Source: Lachnospiraceae bacterium YSD2013 | GTDB lineage: Bacteria; Bacillota; Clostridia; Lachnospirales; Lachnospiraceae | DNA length: 64,000 nucleotides | Direction: 5' to 3' | Assembly: GCA_900100895.1 (NCBI GenBank) | Contig: FMTX01000007.1 | Span: 270,971-334,970, forward strand | In this document: one piece after another, positions 7,897 to 18,812 of the stretch | Position numbering within the stretch: position 1 is the stretch's first letter | Layout of the letters: every line of letters starts with the position of its first letter | Program-made: the position numbers and the translations under genes | Notes under the pieces: model-generated | Database searches by the model: none | Seen by the model: the letters and a program-made list of their open reading frames with translations, nothing else | Told to the model about the DNA's origin: nothing

Positions 7897-8786
7897 AAGA
7901 AAAGACCTTTCTTTTTCGACTTAAAAGTCATATTCTTGATAGCGTTCTCAACCACGGGGCGGGCAACCTCGGACCACTGCGAAAGCACGGTCTCTCTGTC
8001 CTCACCGTTGGCAAGCTGCATAATCGTGATGATGGTCTCGGGAATAGCGTTAACCGATGACTTCGGAAGCACTGCTATTCTTCCGCCCATAATCGACGAG
8101 AAGTTCGCAGGAATCAGGCCCTTGTCATTCAAATGAATATGGAACACCTGATACTTCTCGGAAGCCATATCGTAAAGATTCTTAGAGGAGTAATTGCGTG
8201 ACGCATCCTTGAAGATATCCTCAATATAAGGTCCCTTCACCATCTCATGCACATCCGCATCACCGATTGTAAAAAGAAAGCCCTTCTTACCATGCTTCTC
8301 AAATGAATCGATTCTGGTGTGCTTGGCAGCGAAGTACCACATTAACTCGAAGTCCTCGGGCGCATCTCCACCGTTGCCTTCCATCCAAAGCGCAAAGAGC
8401 TGCTCCGCGATTCTGATGTCGGACTCAAACTGAGTAACCTGCAAAGGTGCTCTGTCAGTCACATCACCGATAGCCGCAAACATAAGCTGCGGATCCTCGA
8501 TAGGATTGGTCGCATATATCTTAAGCATGGTCTCGTTAAGACCGTTTTTGGCAATCTCCTCGGACAAATATCCCATGGAGCCCGTAGTATCAAGACCGAT
8601 GATAACCGGTGTTGAATTGGGGTGCTCCTCGGAGTCCATGGACTCTCTCATCTCAATAAACTTAGGGTTGAAACGCTCCTCCATGGAACGATTCTTGAAA
8701 ATCTGCGAAACGCTTGAAGAATCAGTAATCTTCGCGCTTGCTTTTAACTTGCTCCAGTCAGAGCTTCTGTAACTACCGTATCCCAT
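7893..8786 (-). CDS. VWA-domain protein with an intact MIDAS motif
   Basis: A 297-residue protein with a polar N-terminal 60 residues, then a von Willebrand A domain opening with VIIGLDTTGSMG. This gives the D-x-T-G-S metal-binding motif at residues 66-70. Later segments AAIGDVTDRAP and FTIGDADVHEM supply acidic positions expected near the other metal loops. GNGGDAPEDFE (near 137-147) resembles the G-GD-PED loop seen in VWA proteins of chaperone or stress type. No signal peptide or membrane segment is seen, so it is cytoplasmic. It has a good ribosome binding site (AAGGAG) and sits 11 bases after the zinc-ribbon pseudokinase gene, overlapping the PurA-like gene by 4 bases. A metal-dependent scaffold role is inferred. 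Confidence 0.82.
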   Translation of the reverse strand: MGYGSYRSSDWSKLKASAKITDSSSVSQIFKNRSMEERFNPKFIEMRESMDSEEHPNSTPVIIGLDTTGSMGYLSEEIAKNGLNETMLKIYATNPIEDPQLMFAAIGDVTDRAPLQVTQFESDIRIAEQLFALWMEGNGGDAPEDFELMWYFAAKHTRIDSFEKHGKKGFLFTIGDADVHEMVKGPYIEDIFKDASRNYSSKNLYDMASEKYQVFHIHLNDKGLIPANFSSIMGGRIAVLPKSSVNAIPETIITIMQLANGEDRETVLSQWSEVARPVVENAIKNMTFKSKKKGLFF

Positions 8787-8797
8787 AATTGATCTCC

Positions 8798-9694
8798 TTA
8801 TTTACCAAATTTATGAAAATGCCTGCCTCCGAGGCCCTTCTCAATCACTTCGTCCCAGTATTCGAAATCCTTAAACGCATCACTCTTAGGTGCCTGCAAA
8901 AGAAAGTCCTTAAACATCTCAGGCGTCCCGCTGATACCATTACCGATAAGTTTCCGAGCCGTATCGCGTATATCCCTTAAATCAGCTGTCTTATTAAGTC
9001 CTCCCATAGCGCTCACATTCTGCCAGCCGCCCAAGAGCGCCGCTTGGTGAGTCTTGGGATTAATAAATACAGTTTCGGGGCTTATACCGCCGTGCACTTT
9101 CTCATTGTATTCAAGCAGGCAAGCGATATTCTCAAGCCTTGATACAATCCATGCAACATCTTCCCACTCAAGATTTCCGAAAAGCGGTAACGGGAACAGC
9201 CCTTCGTCCTTGGCCACTGCCCAGAGAACGCTGCCGTCGGAAAGTCTGTACGTACCCTTTCCCTGCGGGACACATTTGGCAAGATCCTTCATATCTGCCG
9301 CAGGATAAGAAATCTTTGCGACATTGCTCATGCTTCGGCTCAGCAAATCCGCCTTGGCCTTATCAAAGATGTAGATGACGCTTTCTTTGGCCACGTATGT
9401 CTTAATGCCTGCGGAGTCGTTCATGTATATGTATCTTACGGTTATCTCTCCGCCGTCATCGGTGACAAACGTGATAGAATCAGCATTGGTCCACAGATAA
9501 TCATAGTCTGAAGCCTTAGCCCTATCCTCTGCAACCGCCGCAAGATACTCAAGCATTCTGCGTCTGAAAACCTTATACCCCGCAAGCTCCTTGTCACTGA
9601 AATTGTGCTTGGTGCCGCAGTACGGGCACATCAATTCTCCGGCGTGAGAAATTGTCATCTCACCGCCACAGTTGGAACATTTAAAAGAAATCAT
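8798..9694 (-). CDS. Zinc-ribbon protein with C-terminal protein-kinase-like domain
   Basis: 298 residues from the ATG at 9694, which has AAGGAGAG six bases upstream. An in-frame upstream extension to 9868 lacks a ribosome binding site and runs through a terminator, so I discard it. The N terminus is a TFIIB/rubredoxin-like zinc ribbon (C6, C9, C23, C26). The middle holds a VAIK-like YVAKES (Lys103). The C-terminal half has HGGISPETVFI (201-211), aligning with the HRDxxPxN catalytic loop with the Asp missing, and LGGW (221-224) where DFG would be. This looks like a pseudokinase. Zinc ribbon, kinase fold and VWA together recall TerY-P-type modules, although here the kinase is degenerate and the ribbon is N-terminal. 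First gene of a three-gene operon. Confidence 0.72.
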   Translation of the reverse strand: MISFKCSNCGGEMTISHAGELMCPYCGTKHNFSDKELAGYKVFRRRMLEYLAAVAEDRAKASDYDYLWTNADSITFVTDDGGEITVRYIYMNDSAGIKTYVAKESVIYIFDKAKADLLSRSMSNVAKISYPAADMKDLAKCVPQGKGTYRLSDGSVLWAVAKDEGLFPLPLFGNLEWEDVAWIVSRLENIACLLEYNEKVHGGISPETVFINPKTHQAALLGGWQNVSAMGGLNKTADLRDIRDTARKLIGNGISGTPEMFKDFLLQAPKSDAFKDFEYWDEVIEKGLGGRHFHKFGK

Positions 9695-9728
9695 ATAATC
9701 TCTCCTTTTCCAAAGAGAATTATAACAC

Positions 9729-9755
9729 AAAAAGCCTTGGTTACCCAAGGCTTTT
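9729..9755 (-). terminator. Terminator of the MATE gene
   Basis: AAAGCCTTGG (9731-9740) pairs perfectly with CCAAGGCTTT (9745-9754). On the minus strand the stem runs into a T-rich tract. It insulates the zinc-ribbon operon from the MATE gene. Confidence 0.88.
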
Positions 9756-9777
9756 ACTATACGCGCATATGTGTTGG

Positions 9778-11166
9778 TTATGCTACAAGGTCCTGAATCC
9801 ACACTTTCTTTTTCAAAAGGACATATCCGATGATGACCTTTACAAAGTCGAGCCAAAGGACGATACAATAAAGCGGGATGATGCTAAGTGGTGTAAAGCG
9901 GCTCAAAACAAAGGCTACAGGCCAGCACAAGCACCACAAGTATACCGAATCAAACAGGAACGTAATAACCGTCTTACCGCCCGAACGTAAAGTAAAGTAA
10001 GCGGCGTTCAGGTAAGCGTTAACCGGCATAAAAAGAGAAGCTATTCTCATGAATACCACAGCCATTGAACGTATGTCATCCGTCGTATTGTAGAGTTTCG
10101 GGAACAACGGTGCAAATATTGCAAGAAGCACGCCCATTACCGATGAAGCCATTACAGCTACTGCTATAAGCTTATTATCGGTATCCACAACCTCTTCGGT
10201 GTTGCCGGAACCGAGAATCTGTCCGATGATAATCGCTACAACGTTACCCATGGTGAAAAGCACGATGTTAAACAGGTTCACGATGGTATTGGATATATTG
10301 AACGCGGCAATTACCTCCAGGCCTCTTGTGGAATAGCACTGCGTAAGCATGGACATTCCCAGTGACCAAAGAAACTCGTTGATAAAGAGCGGCATACCGG
10401 TCTTAACAATCTTAAATACAAGGTCGCGCGGAATCTTTAAACTTGCGAACAGACCCACCATATAAGGCGCTCTCTCGGCATGTGTATGTGCCCAAACCAC
10501 CAGAATAGCCATTTCAATGAATCTTGAAATAACCGTGGCTACAGCTGCACCCACAACGCCCATCTTGGGCGCGCCGAAGTGGCCGAATATAAGAATGTAG
10601 TTAAGGACAAGGTTAGTAAGCACCGCCACAAGGCTGGCATACATGGGAACCTTGGTCTCGCCTGCTTCTCTCAATGTGCCTGCGTAAGCGCAAGCAACTC
10701 CGAAAGGTGCAAGGCCGATAATCATTACCTTAAGATACTCACGCGCATAGCTCAAAGTTGCTTCAAGGTCGAGTCCCTGACCGTTATCCGTAAGATAAAT
10801 TCTTATGAAAGGCTCGTCAAACCAGTGGAAAAGAGCAATTCCCGCAATGCTGATAAGCGCAACAATAATGAGCTTGAAGCGTACGGTATATCTTACGCCT
10901 TCGTTGTTCTTCTGTCCCACATACTGGGCGGTGAAGATACCCGGGCCGGAAATGGCTCCGAAAAGCGCCAGATTGAAGATAAACATCAGCTGGTTGACAA
11001 TGGCAACACCGGACATCTGCTCGGTTCCTACCTGTCCTACCATGATGTTATCAAGCATGTTAACGAAATTGCTTATTCCGTTCTGAATTATAATCGGTAC
11101 CGCAACCGCAAGTACCATCTTGTAAAACTTCTTATCACCTATAAATCTCTTAAAAAAACTTCTCAT
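9778..11166 (-). CDS. MATE family multidrug/cation antiporter
   Basis: About 462 residues with twelve predicted membrane segments in two homologous halves, the layout of MATE (NorM/DinF-like) exporters. These use sodium or proton gradients to expel cationic compounds. Landmarks are VAVPIIIQNGISNFVNMLDNI near the N terminus and the matching P-LFINEFLWSLGMSM in the second half. I chose the ATG at 11166 (MRSFFKRF...). The frame extends 15 residues upstream, but those residues are polar and poorly conserved in appearance. Substrate cannot be told. It forms its own unit with a strong terminator. Confidence 0.88.
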   Translation of the reverse strand: MRSFFKRFIGDKKFYKMVLAVAVPIIIQNGISNFVNMLDNIMVGQVGTEQMSGVAIVNQLMFIFNLALFGAISGPGIFTAQYVGQKNNEGVRYTVRFKLIIVALISIAGIALFHWFDEPFIRIYLTDNGQGLDLEATLSYAREYLKVMIIGLAPFGVACAYAGTLREAGETKVPMYASLVAVLTNLVLNYILIFGHFGAPKMGVVGAAVATVISRFIEMAILVVWAHTHAERAPYMVGLFASLKIPRDLVFKIVKTGMPLFINEFLWSLGMSMLTQCYSTRGLEVIAAFNISNTIVNLFNIVLFTMGNVVAIIIGQILGSGNTEEVVDTDNKLIAVAVMASSVMGVLLAIFAPLFPKLYNTTDDIRSMAVVFMRIASLFMPVNAYLNAAYFTLRSGGKTVITFLFDSVYLWCLCWPVAFVLSRFTPLSIIPLYCIVLWLDFVKVIIGYVLLKKKVWIQDLVA

Positions 11167-11253
11167 AATACCTGCTAATCTATCAAATTGCGCGGGCATA
11201 GTCAATATCAAAAATCCCGTGGAAATATAATAATATCTTTCTTTTTACAATAA

Positions 11254-11288
11254 CAAAGAAAACCCTCCGGGAACATACCCGAAGGGTT
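11254..11288 (-). terminator. Terminator of the hrcA-grpE-dnaK-dnaJ operon
   Basis: AACCCTCCGGG (11261-11271) pairs with CCCGAAGGGTT (11278-11288) with one mismatch. On the minus strand it is followed by TTTTCTTTG. It lies 8 bases beyond the dnaJ stop. Confidence 0.85.
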
Positions 11289-11295
11289 AGGTTAT

Positions 11296-12468
11296 TTATT
11301 TCCAGAATTTTTTCTTCTTGGAGTCGTCTGAGTCCTTGGAGGAGTTGCTCGCGTTCTTGACTGCATTGAGCGAATCGCCTGTGAGCGCGTCGAACTGCTT
11401 GAGCAAATCCTTGGCTTCCTTGGAAAGCTTGTCGGGAGTCTGTACTACAAGCGTTACGTAATGGTCGCCACGTACGTCGCGGTATCTGAGTGAAGGAACA
11501 CCCTTGCCCTTCAGACGAACTCTCGTATCGGTCTGAGTGCCGGGCTTAACCTCGTAAGCCACGCGTCCGTCAACAGTATCGATAAGTACCTCACCGCCGA
11601 GTGCCGCAACTGCAAAAGAAATCGGAACGGTAGAATAAATGTTGGTATCCTGTCTCTGGAAGATAGGGTGATTGGCCACAATTACTTCTACGAGCAAATC
11701 GCCTCTCTCACCGCCGTTGGTACCGGGCTCACCCTTGCCGGGAATACGTACGCACTGGCCGTTGTCGATACCTGCGGGAATAGAAACCGCAATCTTCTTA
11801 CGACTGGTAACATAGCCTGTGCCGCCGCAATCGGGACACTTCTCACGTACAATCTTACCGGAACCTTTACAGTCGGGACATACCTGAACGTTTCTTACTG
11901 TGCCAAAGAAAGACTGTGATGTATATACAATCTGTCCCTGACCCTTACACTTGGGACAGGTTTCCTTGGAAGTACCGGGCTTGGCACCCGAACCGTGACA
12001 AGTCTTACACTCATCCTTAAGGTTAAGCTCAAGTTCCTTCTCAACGCCGAATACAGCCTCTTCAAAAGTAATGCGTACGCTGGTACGAAGATTAGCTCCC
12101 TTCATGGGGCCATTGCTTCTGGCACCACTGCGGGACCTTGAACCGCCAAAGAAATCGCCGAATATATCACCGAAAATATCGGAGAAATCGGCACCGCTAA
12201 AGTCGAATCCACCGAATCCGCCTGCTCCGCCGCTGCCGTCAAATGCGGCATGTCCAAACTGGTCGTACTGACGACGCTTCTCGGGATCGCTGAGTACCGC
12301 ATAAGCCTCGGATGCTTCCTTGAACTTAGCCTCAGCTTCTTTGTTGCCGGGATTAACGTCGGGGTGGTACTTCTTGGCAAGTTGTCTGTATGCTTTTTTA
12401 AGGGCATCGTCGTCGGCATTCTTGTCGACTCCGAGTACCTCGTAATAGTCTCGTTTTTGTTCTGCCAT
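11296..12468 (-). CDS. dnaJ: Chaperone DnaJ
   Basis: A 390-residue type I J-protein that stimulates DnaK ATPase and delivers unfolded clients. The J domain has HPD at residues 35-37. A Gly/Phe-rich linker with [11 protein letters not shown] follows. Four zinc-binding CxxCxGxG repeats ([32 protein letters not shown]) come next, then the C-terminal substrate-binding domains. The last 30 residues are Ser/Lys-rich and variable. It is the last gene of the CIRCE-controlled operon. Confidence 0.97.
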   Translation of the reverse strand: MAEQKRDYYEVLGVDKNADDDALKKAYRQLAKKYHPDVNPGNKEAEAKFKEASEAYAVLSDPEKRRQYDQFGHAAFDGSGGAGGFGGFDFSGADFSDIFGDIFGDFFGGSRSRSGARSNGPMKGANLRTSVRITFEEAVFGVEKELELNLKDECKTCHGSGAKPGTSKETCPKCKGQGQIVYTSQSFFGTVRNVQVCPDCKGSGKIVREKCPDCGGTGYVTSRKKIAVSIPAGIDNGQCVRIPGKGEPGTNGGERGDLLVEVIVANHPIFQRQDTNIYSTVPISFAVAALGGEVLIDTVDGRVAYEVKPGTQTDTRVRLKGKGVPSLRYRDVRGDHYVTLVVQTPDKLSKEAKDLLKQFDALTGDSLNAVKNASNSSKDSDDSKKKKFWK

Positions 12469-12487
12469 AATTTACATTAACCTCAAA

Positions 12488-12514
12488 AGCGGGGCGAGAG
12501 TAACTCCCGCCCCT
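12488..12514 (-). promoter_or_regulatory. GC-rich hairpin between dnaK and dnaJ
   Basis: GGGGCG (12491-12496) pairs with CGCCCC (12508-12513), and inner GAG/CTC pairs extend the stem. On the minus strand only a weak T stretch follows (GCTTTTGAGG). It may act as a partial terminator or processing/stability element lowering dnaJ relative to dnaK. That role is inference. Confidence 0.5.
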
Positions 12515-12529
12515 CTTAAAGTTTATTCT

Positions 12530-15055
<2,526 letters not shown>

Positions 15056-15059
<4 letters not shown>

Positions 15060-16084
15060 CCTTTCTTCTTATACAATGAATCAAGCTGATTCATCATATT
15101 CTTAAGGGTGCCCACAACCTTGTCGTAGTCCATACGCTTGGGGCCTACGATACCGATTGTGCCCTTCATGCCCTCGTCAAGCTCATATGTGGCGGTTACC
15201 ACACTGCAGTCCTTAAGTCCCTCAACCGGGGCTTCGTCGCCGATGTACACCTGAATGCCGGTGTTCTCGCCTGCGAGATTGGTAAGAGCAAGTTCATTGA
15301 GCGGTGCTTTCTCCTCGAATGCGTGCAGAAGCTCGACCGCGTGGTCCTTATCCGCAAGCTCGGGATATTTAAGAATGTTATTGGCTCCGCTTGTATATAT
15401 CTCAAGGTCTTCATCGGAGTGGATGGCCTCTGCCACCGCATCGATTACATCACCTACGATATCTGAGTGAATGCCCGCCATCTTCTTGATGGAGGCTATC
15501 ATTGCAAGATTAATCTCTTCAATGCTGAGTCCGTTGAGATGTGTGTTAAGCAAGATGTTAAGCTTAAGCATCGTCTCATCGTCCAGGTAATCCTGCGTGG
15601 GAATCATGTGATTCTTGATAACATTGCCTTCCGTAACTATTACCGCAAGTATCTGCTCGTCATCGACTCTGGATAACTGGATGAACTTAAGCTTGTTGCG
15701 GTTGTACTGAGGGGCGCTTATCATCGTGGCGTAGTTCGTATTTACTGCAAGAACCTTGGCCACCTGCTTAAGGAGATTGTCCATCTTGTCTTCTTTTTGC
15801 AAAAGAAGCTCTTTCATCTCCTCGACTTCCTTCTCCTTCTCTTCGAGCATCTTGTCGACGTAGAGTCTGTAGCCCTTGTCGGAAGGAATACGGCCTGCTG
15901 AGGTGTGTGGCTGTATAATGTAGCCCATCTCTTCAAGATCCGCCATCTCGTTACGAATGGTGGCAGAGCTTAAATTCAAATCCGTGTACTTGGAAATCGT
16001 ACGGCTGCCCACGGGCTCGCCGGTCTCAAGGTAGTTACGAACTATAGCTTGTAAAATCTTAACTTTTCTCTCATCTAGTTCCAC
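15056..16084 (-). CDS. hrcA: Heat-inducible transcription repressor HrcA
   Basis: A 342-residue repressor of class I heat-shock genes. An N-terminal winged helix (residues about 1-70, with GEPVGSRTIS and SSATIRNEMADLEEMGYI) precedes a GAF-like dimerisation domain. The family-typical segments RIPSDKGYRLYVD and GPKRMDYDKVV are present. HrcA needs GroEL-type chaperone activity to stay active and binds CIRCE. A perfect CIRCE lies 50 bases upstream, so the gene is autoregulated. Confidence 0.97.
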
Positions 16085-16133
16085 ATTGTCACGCTTTCAA
16101 ATGTATGTACCAAGGGTCCGGTGTTGTAATTTG

Positions 16134-16160
16134 TTAGCACTCATGTGATACGAGTGCTAA
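16134..16160 (-). promoter_or_regulatory. CIRCE operator (HrcA binding site)
   Basis: TTAGCACTC - 9 bases - GAGTGCTAA is a perfect match to the CIRCE consensus inverted repeat. It lies between the promoter and the hrcA start, so bound HrcA would block the whole hrcA-grpE-dnaK-dnaJ operon. Confidence 0.97.
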
Positions 16161-16171
16161 TTACTATAGAT

Positions 16172-16200
16172 ACAATATACCCCCTCTTGGCAAATGTCAA
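16172..16200 (-). promoter_or_regulatory. Promoter of the hrcA operon
   Basis: Read on the minus strand, TTGACA (16200-16195) and TATTGT (16177-16172) are separated by exactly 17 bases. The expected start point falls at the edge of the CIRCE element. Confidence 0.85.
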
Positions 16201-16224
16201 CAAATTATCTGTGCCAATTTTATT

Positions 16225-16275
16225 AAATAAAAATAAAGAGGCACCGTCACACTTTAGGTCGCGTGGCGGTACCTC
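16225..16275 (-). terminator. Terminator of the LytTR operon
   Basis: GAGGCACCG (16238-16246) pairs with CGGTACCTC (16267-16275) with one mismatch and a 20-base loop. On the minus strand TTTATTTTTATTT follows. It ends the LytTR-DUF3021-DUF7010-like unit. Confidence 0.8.
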
Positions 16276-16335
16276 GAAATATCCTTGCAGATTGCCGAAA
16301 TCCATTTTTTAGTCAGCATTTCTTCTTTTTCCAAA

Positions 16336-16899
16336 TTATTCACGTGTGGTCCTATAGAGCACTACGGCAAAAACAATCTCGTAGCACATCAGTACAATCG
16401 CCAGCACATTCCTCGGAACGGTAAGGCCGAGTATCAGTGACGCTATGGTAATCAATATAGCCGACACGAGGTAAATTTTCTCTTTGTACAGCCAGGAGTA
16501 GGGAAGATAATGCGCTCCGAAAATCATTGCGTACACCATTACCATCTTCTCAGGCACTGCGCTCATAGCCCACATAGCTATAAGAAGATAAATCATTTGA
16601 TTACATGTAAAAAGAATGCCGGCTTTCCAAAGCACGTTCTTTTTATCAAGGATATCTACTTTAAGAATCTTGCCCACAAGCAGCGCTATCGGCATAAGCG
16701 GGCAGGCGCAGCAGAACACCACCAGATCCGAAGTGTACATCGGAAGGTCAAGGCTTGTCGCAATCGCTATCAATGCCCAGATAATTGCTGCAGTTATTAT
16801 AAACGGAAGTCCCGCTTTCTGACTGTATTTCATATCATCTCTGAGTGCGTCAAGCCCCAGAGCATACTCGTTAAATTTATCATCACTCATTCTATTCAT
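16336..16899 (-). CDS. Multi-pass membrane protein, DUF7010-like
   Basis: 187 residues with about six hydrophobic segments and a short polar N terminus. Features such as KAGLPFIITAAIIWALIA and YAMIFGAHYLPYSWLYKEK resemble the uncharacterised DUF7010 family as I recall it; this should be treated as provisional. The start is supported by AGGAG eight bases upstream and overlaps the DUF3021 gene by 8 bases. As the last gene of a LytTR/DUF3021 operon it may be the regulated output or an accessory membrane partner. No catalytic motif is visible. Confidence 0.65.
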   Translation of the reverse strand: MNRMSDDKFNEYALGLDALRDDMKYSQKAGLPFIITAAIIWALIAIATSLDLPMYTSDLVVFCCACPLMPIALLVGKILKVDILDKKNVLWKAGILFTCNQMIYLLIAMWAMSAVPEKMVMVYAMIFGAHYLPYSWLYKEKIYLVSAILITIASLILGLTVPRNVLAIVLMCYEIVFAVVLYRTTRE

Positions 16900-17338
16900 T
16901 TTGTTGTCTCCTATTATATTCGTTCAAAAGTTGCGTGTATCGTTCGCCTTTGTCCTTGAATTTCGTCCTGTCAAGCACCAGGCAGGTAATGTAAAAAGAA
17001 ATCACTATGACAGCAAAAATCGTCCATTCCAATGCCGTTCCTTTTCCCACAAAAATGTTCAGCTTGTAAAATGTAAACACCTCCACCGGAATAAAGGTTA
17101 TAAACAGAATTGTAAGTCTGAAAATGAATCCTTTGGTTCTTATCAAAAAGTCCGTGAAGCACACCGCAAAGCATACGGCTCCGTACAGACACATAAGAAA
17201 TACCTTAAATAAGAATCCTACCTCAATTGCCTTTATACCGCTGAACACCGCGCCTTCCATTAACATCAATAACAGCCAGGTAAAAGAAAAGCAAAGTCCG
17301 TTTCGTATATATGCCAAAAAGTTTTTAAATCTCTCCAT
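16892..17338 (-). CDS. DUF3021 membrane protein, likely LytTR partner
   Basis: 148 residues with four membrane segments and a charged C-terminal tail (DRTKFKDKGERYTQLLNEYN). It matches the DUF3021 family, which is nearly always encoded beside a stand-alone LytTR regulator. In streptococcal LytTR regulatory systems the membrane protein inhibits its cognate regulator. The gene begins 2 bases after the LytTR stop, so the two are translationally linked. Role as a membrane-bound antagonist is inferred from these systems. Confidence 0.8.
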   Translation of the reverse strand: MERFKNFLAYIRNGLCFSFTWLLLMLMEGAVFSGIKAIEVGFLFKVFLMCLYGAVCFAVCFTDFLIRTKGFIFRLTILFITFIPVEVFTFYKLNIFVGKGTALEWTIFAVIVISFYITCLVLDRTKFKDKGERYTQLLNEYNRRQQNE

Positions 17339-17340
17339 GC

Positions 17341-17784
17341 TCAGTCCTCCGCACCGATTATTCTTTTAAGTTCGGGTACATATCTTCTGGAAATCACAAC
17401 CGATTCGCCGTTATCGAGAGTCGCAATTATGTTTCTCGAAATCTCCGGCTTAAGCTTCACAATCTTACCGATATTCACCACCACCGACTTCGAACATCTG
17501 AAGAAATCCCGCTCGCTTAGCTTCTTCTCTATTTCGTAGAGCCTAAGCTCCGCCGTGAGCACCTTATCCTCCGTGTAAATAAAGGTCTTGTTGTCCACGG
17601 ATTCAAAATAAAGAATGTCCTTAATCTCCACATAGCAGACTTCCCTGTCGCACTCGCCCTTGATGCGTCCGTCAAAGTTCGCTATATACGACTCAAGTCT
17701 TCTGACCTCCGCCGTCACTTCCGTGCAATGGATCTCTGCGAATATCTCCTTGGTATCGGAGTTCTCGATAATGTTAACCCTCAT
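17341..17784 (-). CDS. LytTR-family DNA-binding regulator
   Basis: 147 residues without a receiver domain. The N-terminal 45 residues are variable; the LytTR domain follows (about 48-145) with VCYVEIKDILYFESVDNKTFIYT, FFRCSKSVVVNIGKI and the terminal VVISRRYVPELK. Together with the DUF3021 gene it forms a LytTR regulatory system, which usually autoregulates. A 14-bp perfect palindrome lies 16 bases before the start. Targets are unknown. Confidence 0.88.
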   Translation of the reverse strand: MRVNIIENSDTKEIFAEIHCTEVTAEVRRLESYIANFDGRIKGECDREVCYVEIKDILYFESVDNKTFIYTEDKVLTAELRLYEIEKKLSERDFFRCSKSVVVNIGKIVKLKPEISRNIIATLDNGESVVISRRYVPELKRIIGAED

Positions 17785-17799
17785 TGTGTTTCCTCATCT

Positions 17800-17813
17800 T
17801 TAAACATGTTTAA
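17800..17813 (-). promoter_or_regulatory. Palindrome in the leader of the LytTR operon
   Basis: TTAAACATGTTTAA is a perfect 14-bp palindrome between a TATAAT-like -10 (about 17829-17834 on the minus strand) and the LytTR start. No good -35 is seen, as expected for an activator-dependent promoter. It does not match the usual LytTR direct-repeat site, so the binder is unknown. Confidence 0.4.
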
Positions 17814-17904
17814 GTGATAATTCAAGTTTATTATAATCGTGCGATATTGCAATAGTTTCGGCACCAAGCGGTACATAATTGTGCAGTAAGTTACCACCCT
17901 GCAC

Positions 17905-17948
17905 AAAAAAAGCTGTCTGCCGGGCCGTCACAGCCTGACAAACAGCTT
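17905..17948 (-). terminator. Terminator after the patatin gene
   Basis: AAGCTGTCTGCC (17910-17921) pairs with GACAAACAGCTT (17937-17948), allowing two G-U pairs. On the minus strand it is followed by seven T. It lies 10 bases beyond the patatin stop. Confidence 0.85.
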
Positions 17949-17957
17949 CATAAATCA

Positions 17958-18812
17958 TTATTTTGCGAGGTACTCCATTAACGCCTCATACCTGCTCTCA
18001 GCTTCCTTGTAGCCTTCTTCGTAGAGTGCGTTGAGCTTATCCTTGTCCTTCTCAAGACGATCAATCTGCGCATCTACCTGCGGCCGCAAAAGAAAGAGCT
18101 TACCCTCCTCCGCCTGCTTCTCGATGTAGTCCATCGTATCGTTATACATGTCGCAGCGCGCCTTCATTAACTCATATACCTTAGGGTAATTAAGGTAACG
18201 AACCTTAATCGCCGCAAGCGACTTCTTTCCCTCGGGCTTACGTCTGTAACCGACCGGCTTGGTGAGAATTACGACGTTCTTTTTATTACCGTCGGCCTCG
18301 CTCTTCTTAATAGGAATAGAGTCTGCGATTCCGCCGTCAAGGTACAGCTTGTTACCGATGCGCACATTACGTGACACAAGGGGAAGCGAGCTCGATGCGC
18401 GGATATAATCCATTCCGTCGTGCATATCCTTAATCTTAATATACTCAGCCTCGCCGGTCTCGATATTGGTCACAACCGCATAAGCGTTACCTTCGAACTT
18501 CTTGTATGTCTCGTAATCGAAAGGATTCAGGTAATTGGGCACCAGGTCGTAACTCATGCCGACGTTGAAGATATCGCCGGTAGTAAGCAGACTGTGAAGG
18601 CTCATATAGCCCTTCTCGCCTACGTAATCCACGAAGGTATCCCTTCCGCGGCCGCGCTGCTTGGAAATGTAACTGCACATCGTGCAAGCGCCCGCAGACA
18701 CTCCGTATACATCCTTGAATTCAAGTCCTTTGTCCAGGAAAAAATCCAGTACTCCGGCAGTATAAACACCCTTCATTCCGCCGCCTTCAAGCACGAGTCC
18801 CGCATCAATCAT
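17958..18812 (-). CDS. Patatin-like phospholipase
   Basis: A 284-residue Ser-Asp dyad hydrolase. The oxyanion loop is GGGMKG (10-15), the nucleophile elbow GVSAG gives Ser39, and the DGG motif (LDGGIADSIP) gives the Asp near 159. The C-terminal 90 residues, charged and helical, resemble the extra domain of RssA/YjjU-type bacterial patatins. It probably hydrolyses membrane phospholipids or other acyl esters in the cytoplasm. The start overlaps the aminotransferase gene by 4 bases (ATGA), so the two are co-translated. Confidence 0.9.
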   Translation of the reverse strand: MIDAGLVLEGGGMKGVYTAGVLDFFLDKGLEFKDVYGVSAGACTMCSYISKQRGRGRDTFVDYVGEKGYMSLHSLLTTGDIFNVGMSYDLVPNYLNPFDYETYKKFEGNAYAVVTNIETGEAEYIKIKDMHDGMDYIRASSSLPLVSRNVRIGNKLYLDGGIADSIPIKKSEADGNKKNVVILTKPVGYRRKPEGKKSLAAIKVRYLNYPKVYELMKARCDMYNDTMDYIEKQAEEGKLFLLRPQVDAQIDRLEKDKDKLNALYEEGYKEAESRYEALMEYLAK

